64,000 nucleotides of DNA from Amorphophallus konjac (taxonomy: Eukaryota; Streptophyta; Magnoliopsida; Alismatales; Araceae). Below the pieces are notes generated by a model, which was not told the DNA's origin, searched no databases, and was given only the letters and a program-made list of their open reading frames with translations. Positions 21,423-33,633 of the stretch are shown one piece after another. Each line of letters begins with the position of its first letter. Position 1 is the first letter of the stretch. A program made the position numbers and the translations under genes. The DNA is taken from positions 139,632,064 through 139,696,063 of the forward strand of contig CM040126.1 of assembly GCA_022559845.1 (NCBI GenBank), read 5' to 3'.

Positions 21423-23966
21423 AGAATATATCGAAAATGTACTAGCAAGCCACATATTCATCACTTTAGTATCTTATGCTTATGAGCAAGTGCTTCGTGA
21501 ATTTCTGTGGAATATCAAGCAAGGATGTCATGTCGTGTCGTGGATCTTCACTTATTTATAGAAATAGTACTCCCAGCGTAATGCGACGCCAGTAGCATCA
21601 TACCCCATGGTTTATAAAATAGTATGTTTCCGGTAATCAGCCGAGGGGACTAGCATAGAGCCCTTGAACACAATTAGTGCTCGATCGCATCTTCAGGTAT
21701 AAATTAAGCTACTTCCACGCATGTAACAGTAAAGTATGGCCAAGAATATAATAATTCCAAATAATGAAAATCAATGAATGAACGCTTCAATTTGAATATA
21801 TGAGATCAAGAATGACTTAGACTACGCTATGCTTATGAAAATAAATCGGTAGCATAACAGTATATTCTCTTAACTTTCATTCATTATATTAAGTCTATTA
21901 AGCAATATGATAGGTTCTAGATCATCAAGGTTCATCTAGAAACATTGAAATGTCAACCCTTGGTCAAACCTCGGGTTGAGATATTCAAGTCATGTGACGG
22001 TCATTCACTGGGCCGTTACATTGTGTGACGGTCTAGTATAGGACCGTTACATTTGTCTGAATCCAGAATCAGGAATTCAACCTTAGATGAATGTGACGGT
22101 CGTATATTGGGCCGTTACATGAGCCTGACGGTCCAATACAAGGCCGTTACATTACTAGAATCAGAAAACAACGATAGTGTATTTTAGTTAATGGGTTTTA
22201 ATGGTACAACCAACTAGGCATCCTAGTGGGAATCCCAAGCTCGCGGAGAATTACGGAGGCCTTGAAACAAGATTTCCTAGTCCATTGGAAGGAATATCCA
22301 ATAGAGAGGTCCTCAAGTCCAAGAATATGTTCCTATAGTGCAAAAATGTGAACTAATGGTCAACATATCGGAGTATGTGCCATGTACTTATAGAAACGAC
22401 TCTATAAATAGGAAAAGAATATATATATAGACATATATCGATGCGAAACCATGATAAAAACTCTATTGATACATCATTCAAAATCATGTTTCAAATTACA
22501 AAACTATAGAGTTTTGGGTTCATGAAATTAATATAACTCAAAGTAATAGTGGGATATCAAAACATGCATTTCCTATTATGAACGCTTAAATAATCTCGAA
22601 GTCACGTAATTAGGTTTAAAACTTAGGTAACTAGGCTTAATAATAAGTAATATTGACAAATCATATTCTGTCTAGGGTTGACAGAACATAGCCTCTGACA
22701 GTCTAGAAGTGGGGCATCACAGTGATTGTGACGGTCAGAGAACAGCCGTTACCCTTATGTAACGCGTCTGTATTGGTGCGTCAGAGTTAATAGAGTAACT
22801 CATATACCACAGAGACTGTGACGGCTCATAGTAAGGCCGTTACATGAATGTTACGGTCCTGCTGTGACGCGTCAGAGTGTCTGCTAATAGAAAGTAATAT
22901 GAAACATAAGAGATTAACTCACATCATGTCTATAATCAAAACACCATGAGTTTCTAGGCATGATAAAGAAGGATAGGCTATCTACATGCATAGGTGACCA
23001 TGAATAGATGAATAACATGTTTCAAGTTCTCAATTTAGGGTTAAGAGATGCATGTAATACATGGAACTAGTAAAACATGAAGTTGATGCTCTACTATGCA
23101 TGAAATTCAATCAAACCAGAGGGCTTATAGTCCTATCAAGTTATTTTTTCCGTTCATGAGATAACCTACCTCTTGTCTAGGCTTCAAACTTCCAATTATG
23201 GTCTGAACACCGAACCCTAGTTCCCTTCTTCCTATGATTTTTCAGCAACTTCCTTGGGCTCTAACTCCACGACGTCTTGACCTAAAGATGTGAAATTTGG
23301 AGAGGAGTTAGTCTAAAGTATTGTAAACAAATACTTCAAAAGAACTTACCCAAGATTACACCTCCTTACCTTGATTCCTTGCGAGCCAAAAGTAAGGGTC
23401 GCATAGTTCAGAACTAGGTCCTATTTATAGGATTTTGGCTAGGGTTTGAAGATTAGATCGATTCTAGAGTCCTTAATCTGTTAAAACATGATCTCTAAGA
23501 GTCCTTAGTGGTGTTATGAACTTTCTCAAGTCGATCCCTAGTGGATAAGATCATCAAGTTTCCACCTTTTACAACTTCTTCCTCTTACGGAATCTGCAGA
23601 GTGTAACGGTCGAACGCAGGCGCGTTAGGTGAATGTGACGGTCTCGCGATAGACCGTTACAGTCAACGTATGTAGAGTTCTAAATTAATAAAACTCTTTT
23701 ATTCATTTATCCATATAATTATCTATATATGTTATTTTTATCCTTAATAATCTAAATAACCTTCTAGAACATGGGCCAAACTTAATGGTTTTTTTTTTGG
23801 GCCTTAGATGATGTGTACTTAGGCTTGGTTAATTATTTACCCTAATTGGACCTTTAATGACTTATTAGTCTCAAAAATCCATTTATTAATATATTTAGGC
23901 CTTTATAAATTCTAGAAAATTATTTTATAATTCAAAAATTATTTATATAAATTCTGGGGCACTACA
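21423..23966 (-). repeat. LTR of gypsy element G1, left part missing
   Basis: In sense direction it starts TGTAGTGCCCCAGAAT at 23966 and has a TATA box at 23422-23429. It shares ordered blocks with LTR-A and LTR-B, such as the tract around 22200-22330 (also at 44674-44780 and 47792-47920). Compared with LTR-B about 300 bases are missing at the left, where E2 begins. Three clusters of TGTGACGGTC and GGCCGTTACA dyads lie at 21993-22151, 22727-22872 and 23601-23660. It contains no gene. Confidence 0.65.
23422..23429 (-). promoter_or_regulatory. TATA box in the G1 LTR
   Basis: TATAAATA on the minus strand, about 540 bases from the LTR start. LTR-A and LTR-B have it at nearly the same distance. 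Confidence 0.55.
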
Positions 23967-26614
23967 CAAAGCATCTTGGTGCATCTTGGACTGCTTGATC
24001 AACTCCAAAACTGAGATCTTGGCTGGCATCCGATCCAGGTGATGTAGCAAGTCATACTGTGTGCCGGGCAATGGATCTGCTTCCTCCTAACTAGCGGCAT
24101 GGTGTGGAAATTGGGGGTTGGGTGCAGATGCACCAGTTGATGGATAGTTCTAATGGAACAAACGCCCGCTCCAAAGGGGAAGGTTTTGGGCCAGTAAGAT
24201 ATCGGTCGTGCCCATGGCAGGCAGCTTAATTAGCCTAATGAGGTGGATAAGAGGTGTAAGGGTAGGTGATGTGATGGTAGCGGGGGTAGTGGAGGTGTTA
24301 ATGGGTCCTACCGAGAGGATGATAGATGGAGGATTGGATGGTGGGGTGGCAACAACGGGTGGAACATGCACCTGTGGGGGATCAAGGACAGGTGGCACAA
24401 TGGGGGAGGTAGGTGGTAAAATGAGGGGTTTGTGAAGAATGGTAGGCGTGGTCGACATAGCGGTGGTGGCTTGATGGTTTGGCGAAAGGATAATAGAAGG
24501 GGAAGGTGGAGGTGGAGCGGGGGGAGATAGGGTGTTCCGGTAAGCGTGGTAGAGGGCCATAAGCCGCTGGACGGATGACTCGTCGTCATAAGACCACCCG
24601 GCGTTGGGGGCCGGGTGATGGACAATGTTTACTTGAGTCTGTGTCAGTGGCTGAGGATTCAGAGCAGGAGGATGGTTCGGCATCGGATTTTGGTGGATCC
24701 CCAGATCTTGTGCAAGCTGTTGCTGCTGCTGCTGCTGATGCGGTGGCTGTGGCGCTTGCTGCTGCTGTCTCGGCACCTATCTTCTCTTCTCCTTGATCTC
24801 CGTGATGACTTTGTGCATTTCGGCCCAGTCAATGCTCTGACCTTCATGTAAATCATAGACAAAATCCCTAAACTCGAAACAACTCTCTATTGTGTGCCTG
24901 GGTTGACGATGGAATATGCAATACCTGGACTGGTCAACGGTCGAGTTCCAATTCTACCGTTTCGGAGGAAGCTGCAAAGCACCAATAGACATGAGGGCTG
25001 AGACAATGTCTGGGGGGGTTTCATGCAAGGGAGGATATTGAGCCCTCTTCGGACCCAGGCGTTTAGGTGCATAGCCGTTGGGGGTGGAACGTTATGGTAT
25101 TGTGGTGGTGGTTGTGGCTGTTGGTTGACGGGAAAAGATGGCTGGGCAGTTTGTGGAGCAACGAGTTGAGGATTGCGGGGAGGCTGTTGGAAGCGAGGTG
25201 GAGCGGATTGGTTTGGGAATGGGAAGCTAACAGCTTGCACTTGTTCATTTGTCTGGACTCCTTCGGTAATAGGCCCTTAGGGTTTTCTAGTGTGTTTGGG
25301 TTTCTCGACTTCAAACATGGTGTGTATAGGGGAGTCCTTGAACTGGGTTTGGATAAACCTAGCCCGACTATACAATTGGTGCATGTTGGCAATATCGTTC
25401 ATAGCTAAGATGTTGCAGAAGGTAGGGGTGGCGTTGGAAATGAGCAGCTTGACTTTCTCTTCCTTCAGAATGTGACAGGGCACACGAGCAGCCATTTGTT
25501 AGCATATGTAGCAAAATTTTCATCGGCCTTCATCTTCTCAGTGATAAGGTCGATGAAAGAATACTCTGGGCCAACCCGATCGTGGAATCTCTGGATGATC
25601 TTCTCTTTGACAATCTTGAAGCTCTCGGCATCTTCTAGCGGCAAAGTATAGAACCATTCTAGAGCTACCCCATCCAACGAGCGGCGAAACAGATATGCCA
25701 TAAGGTGATCATCATATTGGAACTGTGCCGACTCGTACATAAAATTCCTCACATGAATGTACGGATTGCCATTCCCATCATACTTGCGGTATGTGGGGAG
25801 ATCAGATTGGGGAGGGAACCAGATGTTATGAAAACTAGGGACCGGAACATCAGCCATGGAGTGTGGGCCAACCCGCTTCTGAAGGAAGTCGAGTTGTTGC
25901 TGCATGGCGGCCCACTTGTCGAGAAACTCTTGCTCTCAGGATGGAGGAGGTAGAACAAAAGGGGTGGGCCCGGAGCGAGGAGCCGAAGGATAAGCAGATG
26001 GAGGGGGAGGCCCATAAGAAGGATATTGGGCTGAGGAAGGACCCATATTTGTGTAAGCTAGGTGGGCGGCCCCGGTTTGAGGGCGCAAGAAATCAGCCAG
26101 GCCCACGAGGGCCTGCGGCGCTGAAGGAACGGACCTGTAGGGATCAACCTGGGGAGATGGAGGGAGCCCGATCTTCCCCTTGTCAAGGATATGAGGGCCG
26201 AATTAGAAGATTGGCCGGTCTCCAAATTGGAGAAGCGAAGGATCTTGGGCTGAACTAGGGTAAGATCAATGACCGCAGGTGAAATCCCCGGCCTGACCCT
26301 TACAGGGTGCCATAGAAGGCTTGAGGAAGGAGGGAGGACGGGGTGCCCGACCCCTGCAGGGTGCCATAGAGGGCTGGAAGCTGGGTCGAATCCAACTGGG
26401 CCATCATTTGCAAGATATGAGCGGCAGAGGGACTGGCGGGAGGATTGGAGAAAGAGGGCTGGCCGCCCTCAGTAGCAGCAGGAGGCGGAGGAGGTACAGA
26501 ACCCTCCCCAGATTGGAGAGCCATGACCCTGGACGGGTCGTCCAGAAGCCCTTGAGGAAGGGAGTCCTCATGGGAACGAGAGAAATCATAGGACAACATG
26601 GTGGAATCGAACAA
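23967..26614 (-). pseudogene. Decayed gag of gypsy element G1 (Tat/Ogre-like)
   Basis: The clearest part is 25905-25465, a Ty3/gypsy Gag domain (PTYRKYDGNGNPYIHVRNF, later RRSLDGVALEWFYTLP). It continues in a shifted frame at 25495-25277. A Pro/Gln-rich linker follows, then a CIFHRQPRHTIESC zinc-finger-like motif near 24935-24890, of the CX2HX4HX4C form seen in Tat/Ogre elements. A poly-Ala and Pro-rich tail continues to 23967 and ends in text typical of the linker before protease (near LHHLDRMPAKISVLEL). The LTR begins immediately after it, so protease and the rest of pol are absent. Several stops and shifts show it is not functional. Confidence 0.65.
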
Positions 26615-26665
26615 GGGATTAAGATAAGAGGTGGTGAAGGAACTGCCCCTAGGAAGAGACCCTAT

Positions 26666-27762
26666 GGTCCCGTTTGGTTTGGGGATAAAATTGAAGCAGA
26701 ATAGGCGTAAGTCATTCCGGGTTATTTTATCCCTATTCTTATTCTCGTGGTCGTTTGGTTCGCGAAGAATAAGTATGGTGATATCCCTATTATTCGTTTG
26801 GTAAAAAGAAAGGATACGAATGGGAATAAGGGTTGAAAAAGGACTAAATTGCCCTTCTTATCCCGGGTTAAAGGGCATGATGTTATTTGATGTTTGGTTG
26901 GAAATAAGGGATATTTATTTTATGTTTAGTTATTAATAATAATCTAAATTAACACTCCTTAATTAAATATGTATTCAAAATGAATGTTATATATAATGAA
27001 TGTAATATTTAATACCATTGATTAAAAGATATTTTAACTAATCTTTAATATTATAATATTAATATATATTTATTTTTATCATCTTTTTATTGAAACCTAA
27101 TTAATATTAAATACATTAATATGTAAAAAATTGCTATATTATTAATTTATTTATACCTAATTACAATGAGAATATTTATTTAGACTAAATAGCATAATTA
27201 TTTTCTCTCTTCAACATACTTGAGTATAACTTTGACAATTATGTTTCATGTACTATATTTTCCTCACATTGAACTAGATAATAATAAAATAAAAACTACA
27301 TAACATTAAAATTATTTCTTATAATTTTAAAAAATAATCTTTGAAATTTATATGTTGAAATATTTTGTATGTGAACTTTTTAAAAAATTTTCCTCCTGTC
27401 GAGTTAATATATTTGTTTCCTTTCATGAGTGATTTAACCATTATATTCAACTTTGGCAACACTTTTATCAATAACTCAATTATATCACCGTCAAATATTA
27501 AAATACACATATCCCTTTTAAATTCATACTTTATTCTTGAAAATATATTTTATACATATTACTATGAATTTCTAATGCTTTTGATGCCTTGGCATAATGT
27601 TCGTATGAAAAAAAATATCAACATTTAAAACACCCACACGAATATTAGATCTTCATCTTAGAGACTGATGAATGAACATAATGAAATATTATTTATCACA
27701 CTTAAGAAAAGTTTACAAAGTTGTTAGAAATGTTCACTCAAATATACAAAAAATTTGTCCAA
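26666..27762. other. AT-rich left end of the Harbinger-like element
   Basis: After about 160 bases of TIR-proximal sequence with a second GTTTGGTTCGCG motif at 26755-26766, the stretch is strongly AT-rich with no convincing reading frame. Confidence 0.45.
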
Positions 27763-30700
27763 TCAATTCTTCTTACATAATTTTAAATTATCAAATTTTG
27801 ACAATAAAGAGTCACATAGTTTAACAGTCAACTCGGCTGCAAATTTCTCTTTCTCGATTGCTTGTCTTAAATCTTTCACCAATCCACGTTCTTCAATCTC
27901 TCCTCCTGCTGTAGATATGTTAGATATTTCTACTATCTGCTCGTTCGAACTCTTTTCCTGAAAGATGTGTATGATATAAGACGAGTAAACTATAACAATG
28001 AGTGTAAAGTATAAGAACTTGATAAGAGTAAGGAGATGAGGCTCAGAACATGAGATAATGTTATCACATGGATCATGTTGTTGTTAAGCTATCCAACCCA
28101 TCATCATTGCCTCAAGCATACCTGATCAGACCAACCATAGTTTGATATTGGGAAGGAGTATAATACCAACATTGAACAATGGGAGCACTGAATAATGGAA
28201 AGGAGCAATTTTCTGACAATCTGTCCCCCCTGAACACACACACAACATATACCCACTGAACACACACATACACCCATGGTTTGTCTCCTCTGAACACACA
28301 CACACGCACAATTCTGTCTCTCCTAAACACACACACAACCTATACCCACTGAACACACACACACACCCACGGTCTATCTCCCCTGAACACACACACACGC
28401 ACACAGTTTGTCCACACGCACACAATCCTGCACACATACACACACACACACACACACACTATATTGGTCAGCACACATACACCCTGCACACATGCACACA
28501 CACAATCTGTCTACCCTGCACACACACAAGCACAATCTGTCTACCCTGCACACACACACACACACAATCCCATATCCATATATACTTGTCCCATCTTGCA
28601 CCTTACTTGTTTTATAAAGCAGGAAAGGAATGCAAAGAACAAAAATCATAAATGAAAATACTGGATAACTTTTCCAGAGGAGATTGGAAGCAGTAGACGA
28701 ATAAGAAAAACACAATATTGACAAAGCACATTTTGTCTCCCCTACACACACACACAATCCTGCACACATGCACACACACTATATTCGTCAGCACACATAC
28801 ACCCCCCTTCCCCCCAAAAAAAAATTCCTGTCAGCACAATCACAATTTGTCTACCCTGCACACACACATACAACCTATACCCACTGAACACACACATACC
28901 CACGGTCTGTCTCCCCTGAACACACACACGCACACATAGTCTGCACACACACACACAATTCTATCTCCCCTGAACACACACACAACCTATACCCACTGAA
29001 CACACACACACACACCCACGGTCTGTCTCCCCTAAACACACACACACGTACACAGTTTGTCCACACGCACACAATCCTGCACACATATATACACACACAC
29101 ACACTATATTGGTCAGCACACATACACCCTGCACACATGCACACACACAATCTGTCTACCCTGTACACACACAAGCACAATCTGTCTACCCTGCACACAT
29201 ACACACACAATCCCGTATCCATATATACTTGACCCATTTTGCACCTTACTTATTTTATAAAGCATGAAAGGAATGCAAAGAACAAAAATCATAAATGAAA
29301 ATACTGGATAACTTTTCCAGAGGAGATTGGAAGCAGTAGATGAATAAGAAAAACATAAAATTGACAAAGCACATTCTGTCTCCCCTGGACACACACACAA
29401 TCTTGCACACACACTATATTGGTCAGCACACATACACCCACCTCCCCCCCACAAAAAAATTCTTGTCAGCACAATCACAATTTGTCTACCCTACACACAC
29501 ACACACAACCTATACCCACTGAACACACACACACACACCCACGGTCTGTCTCCCCTGAACACACACACACACACGTACACACAGTCTGCACACACACATA
29601 CAATTCTATCTCCCCTGAACACACACACAACCTATACCCACTGAACACACACACACACCCACGGTCTATCTCCGCAGCATCTGTAGAAAAAAAGAACAGC
29701 ACACTATTTGGTTAATAATGACAATGACATAATAAATTTCTCGTTAATAATGACAATGACATATTTTGAGGAGGACCAAGAAGGATCCTGCTTCCATTTA
29801 ATAGTTAAGCAACCCTTAATTCCATGGACCTTTGGTTCTAGATGCAGATTCAAGCCTGACTTAAACATGAATGTCTAATTTGAGCTTTACACTGCTAACT
29901 AATATGAATCCATATTCACTTTTAGCTCATGAATGCAAGTTAGATAAACTGATGAAACAAACGCCTGAAAAGTGATGGCAAGAGGATTTCAATATGCTAT
30001 ATCTACTAACAACACATGCTCTGGACAAAACTAAAAGTTACACAGCTTTGGGAAGTACTTGAAAGTTGGCTGATGGAGATGAATTATGGAAAAGAGACAA
30101 ATTGAGGAGACTCATAATAAGTCAAAGAATTTCAAGTTACATGTAGATAATCAGAATTGCATCTCCATGGTTTATAATGATATCGTAAAATATGCAAAGT
30201 GGAGTTGAATAGGGTGTCATAACCAAGACTAAAAATGGTAACATAACTTAAAAATAGGGCATGAAAATCTAGTGTGAGATGAGGCCAGGAAAATACTTAT
30301 GCAGCATTCAAATCATGCTGAACATACACAATCCTACACACACACACACAGTATCAATTGGTCAGTTCACATACTCCACCCCACAAAATAAGTGTCATTC
30401 ACATGAATTATGGATTACGAATAAACTGATCATTTACCATTGACATATCTGCCACCCACTTAAAGAACCCACAACCTGCTATTCTATCATCGGGCTGTAA
30501 AAGATATGACAAATGTTTAAGTAAGATGCATTTGATAGCGTAACCAAAAGAGAAGAACTTAACAAGGAGTGTGACATGTACCTTTGATTGTGGACATACA
30601 TAAAATACTTTCCCCTTAGTCTTACTAGTGTTTGAGGTCCGCCTCCTACATGGGCCTTTGCCACTAGGACAAAGTAATAACTCATCCACCCACATGAAGA

Positions 30701-30931
30701 ATCCACATGACTTATCATTCCCAAGCTGTAAGGAAGTACACAAGAGAATACGACATATAGAGCATGTAAACAAATAACAATTTGTAATTAGGACTAACAT
30801 ACACCAAGTGGGCAGCAATAGTAGGGACGTTGGGGATTCTTGCTGCTGTGGGAGATCTTGATAAGACATTTCCCTTGACCACATTCGCATTGAATACAAT
30901 ATTTACCATCGCCCATCATTTTTGAATCCAT
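27763..30931 (-). CDS. Tandem GRF zinc-finger protein, four exons, about 174 aa
   Basis: Proposed exons on the minus strand are 30931-30803, 30725-30582, 30494-30438 and 27957-27763, all in phase 0. The junctions are GTATGT...TTACAG, GTACAT...TTACAG and GTAAAT...TTTCAG. The product has two GRF-type fingers: the first with Cys at residues 15, 17, 22, 39 and 50 and CGFFMW at 50-55; the second with Cys at 62, 69, 87 and 99 and CGFFKW at 99-104. Residues 111-174 are charged and probably helical. GRF fingers bind nucleic acid in known proteins. The third intron is 2.5 kb and holds the CA-rich array. Without the last splice, exon three would end at a TAA at 30408 (119 aa). The start could lie further upstream, since a TTTTCAG acceptor precedes the ATG. 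No disabling change is visible. Confidence 0.6.
28216..29680. repeat. CA-rich minisatellite with a 647-bp internal duplication
   Basis: Blocks of (CA)n are separated by recurring spacers such as CCTATACCCACTGAA and CGGTCTGTCTCCCC. A unique block at 28568-28742 returns at 29215-29385, an offset of about 647 bases, so the whole array duplicated once. It lies within the third intron of the GRF gene. The many open frames here are repeat artefacts. Confidence 0.85.
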
Positions 30932-30972
30932 TTCATCGATACCCTGAAAATGGGAAGATCAGTTACACATAA

Positions 30973-31500
30973 TGTTATATGTGGTGGTCTTAGGCTCAGA
31001 TAGATCTCATTCATGTCTACAGATTCATTGGAGAACATATACGCACTCACATCCCAAGTCACCTGTAGTAAATCTCACCATTAGTAAGGGTGGCCCTTAG
31101 ACCGTCCTACCTACTGTAGGTGTGACATACAACCAAGGAAATGAAATGAGATGCCCCCACAGTACTCCTCATCATATGAATGGCTCCTTCCCTTCATCAT
31201 AGCCCAATGAAAATCTAGTGTGTGATGAGGCCAGGAGGAGCTTTACACAAGAATGTTATATGTGGTGGTCTTAGGCTCAGATAGATCTCATTCACGTCTA
31301 CAGATTCATTGAAGAACATATATGCACTCACATCCCAAGTCACATGTAGTAAATCTCACCATTAGTAGGGGCAGCTCTTAGACCATCCTACCTACTGTAG
31401 GTGCGACATACAACCAAGGAAATGAAATGAGATGCCTCCACAGTACTCCTCATCATATGAATGGCTCTTTCCCATCATCATAGCCCAATGTTTTACCTAC
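30973..31500. repeat. 281-bp direct tandem duplication
   Basis: The text starting TGTTATATGTGGTGGTCTTA at 30973 returns at 31254 with a few percent of differences and extends to about 31500. A short third piece (TCTAGTGTGAGATGAGGCCAGGA) lies at 30268. No gene is seen between 30932 and 31550. Confidence 0.8.
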
Positions 31501-31550
31501 TGCCGTGATCTCATTTCTGGTTTAGTTCACCTTTTTTTAGTTGCAATAAA

Positions 31551-31614
31551 GGGGTTAGCTGGAATGGGGTAACGAGAGATATCGGGGTTATAGCCAGGGA
31601 TATGTCATTCCACC
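31551..31614 (+). repeat. Inner inverted repeat of the Harbinger-like element, left copy
   Basis: This stretch is about 85-90 percent the reverse complement of 44220-44283, including GATATCGGGGTTA and GGATATGTCATTCCACC. It is probably the left subterminal repeat of the transposase-bearing unit, with the outermost terminus missing. Confidence 0.6.
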
Positions 31615-32015
31615 AAAATATCAGCAATATATCACAAATAAAACATAAACATACAACAAAAATCAAAACACATGTGCATGTGTAGCCGCCAGAAGCCCGA
31701 GGCACACTGTAAAAGGCAAGGCTGCTCCAAAAAATTATGTGAGTGGTAGTTGTCTGTATGTCTCAATATGTTATGAAGTTTTCATGCTCATAATCATTCA
31801 TATGGACTTTATAGTGAGTGACGATGCCACTCCCCAAAGATATTGTCATATCTAACAAAATGTTAAGGAAATTATGTTACACAATAGACAACATGTAATC
31901 AAAGCACGAAGAAAACAAATTTTCCATCTCATCAGTTAGCACACATACACACACAATCACTGAATTTATGCGTCCATTTCATTGCACCTGCAATGGACAA
32001 ACCACATGTCACTTG

Positions 32016-33412
32016 CTAACACATATCATTTGCATGCAATGAAATCATTACTATAAAACCAAACATTATTAGATTTGGAGAGTACCCTCGGTTACTGTGA
32101 TGGGTCCAAAGCCGAGTGGCTATACGGTCCCGAAATCTCTCCCCTCTAACAACGTCTCTCCTAGCCACATTATATTGTTCATCCACCTCGTCATCCACAT
32201 GAATATTCATGTCATCTTCTGCTTGTTGGAAAATATGATCAAGGCCCTACTCCTTTCTAATGAAGTTGTGTAGTACACAACATGCCACTGCAATTCTCTC
32301 TTGTGTCTTAATTGGATAGTTTCGTTGTTTCACTAGAATTGTGAAACGTGACTTGAGCACACCAAAGGCATGCTCCACGCAATTTCGTAGTTGAGCGTGT
32401 CTATGGTTGAATGAGTCCTTCTTATCCCGATGAGTAACTCTCATTCTATTGCTCCTGTACTCTGATAAATGATATCTTGTCCCACGGTACAGTGCTAAGA
32501 AATGAGGAATGTTTGCATACCCTGCATCAACCAAGAAGTATTTCCCTACGACAAAGAATGCATGGAAGTTTAGGTGATATCCATTTCACTTGAGTAGTAA
32601 TAGATTACGAATTGAGAATCACTTACCTTCCGGTACATTAAATCCACCTTTCTCAATGGCCCACCTTAACGCTTTCATGTCAGGAGCTGAACCGTCCCAA
32701 CCCACAATGACATAAGTGATCGTAAGATCAAAATTCACACATCCCATGACATTCTAAGATGTCTCTCCCTTTCGATTTCGATAACGCGGTTGGTCATCCA
32801 GCGGCAACTTTGCATGAATGTGTGTTCCATCAATTGCACCCAAGGAATTCTAACCACAAAGGAAACCAATCGGTACAAGCACTTTATGAATAATGAAATA
32901 GGAGTTTATATTTATGAGTGTGTTTGACACATCACCTTGAAGAAGGGGTAGAATTTAGGGTCATGCCGAATTTTGGGATGCACTCGCTCTTCACCGGTTG
33001 GTAGTTTGATGTAGTCATGACGTAAGGATAGAACTGCCATGAGAACATTATTAAAGTGCCAACTAATCGTCTCTCCCGAATGTTGAAACAATTCTCTATG
33101 TAACCTATTCCCAATTCCATGTCCTACCTCATGAAGAAAAATAGCCAATTGCTCAGTGGTAGACATATTCCTTGTGTCACTAAGCACACCACTTTCCATC
33201 AATGTATCTCTTAACCTTTTAAATAGGTGGGGGTGAACCCGAAAACTAGAGTATGCCATGCCAACATGACCATCCATTACATGTTTAACCCACCTATGAC
33301 CTCGACCTACATCTGTGTGCATTGGGGTCCTACAAATAGATTTTGTCGGGGACAACATGTGCAACACTATGACATGTTCAACCTCCTCCCAATACTCCTC
33401 CTCATCCATCAT
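32016..33412 (-). pseudogene. PIF/Harbinger transposase (DDE) with two in-frame TAG stops
   Basis: The first exon is 33412-32936, followed by 32849-32627 and from 32545 on, with GT-AG junctions (GTGATG...TTAG, GTAAGT...GTAG). The N-terminal part is the helical domain found before the DDE nuclease. The catalytic positions are all present: D in AIDGTH, D in VDAGYA and E in RNCVEHAFGVLKSRF. Two TAG codons break it: one at 32754-32756, where the family has Gln in SQNVM, and one at 32247-32249 after HNFIRKE. The frame then continues to about 32050. Both could arise from CAG by C-to-T change. An active copy would cut and insert the element with help from the Myb-like partner. Confidence 0.8.
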
Positions 33413-33633
33413 AAAGATGATGAGGGATTGAAATGAACCATCAGATTTAAAAGTTCAAAAATTCATTTTGAATGCAATAGCTGAAAATCATATATAATAG
33501 GCATGAGAAATTTGAATTGGTGAAAATGAGCATTTCATCAAGCAATCACATTAATAAATGAAGCATTTGCATGTTGACAAATAATTAACTATATAAAATA
33601 AAATTGCACCAGTAAAAAGGATATGGGAAACAT

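Noticed and set aside
23635..23660. LTR dyads as microRNA precursors or tRNA-like structures
   Set aside because: Arms of 8-10 bases are too short for a microRNA hairpin and there is no cloverleaf.
24150..24776. Gln/Pro-rich 208-aa frame as a host gene
   Set aside because: It is the low-complexity tail of the G1 Gag, continuous in orientation with the Gag domain.
28104..29715. Overlapping Cys/Val-rich and His/Thr-rich open frames
   Set aside because: They are translations of CA/TG repeats in several frames; no domain and no codon bias.
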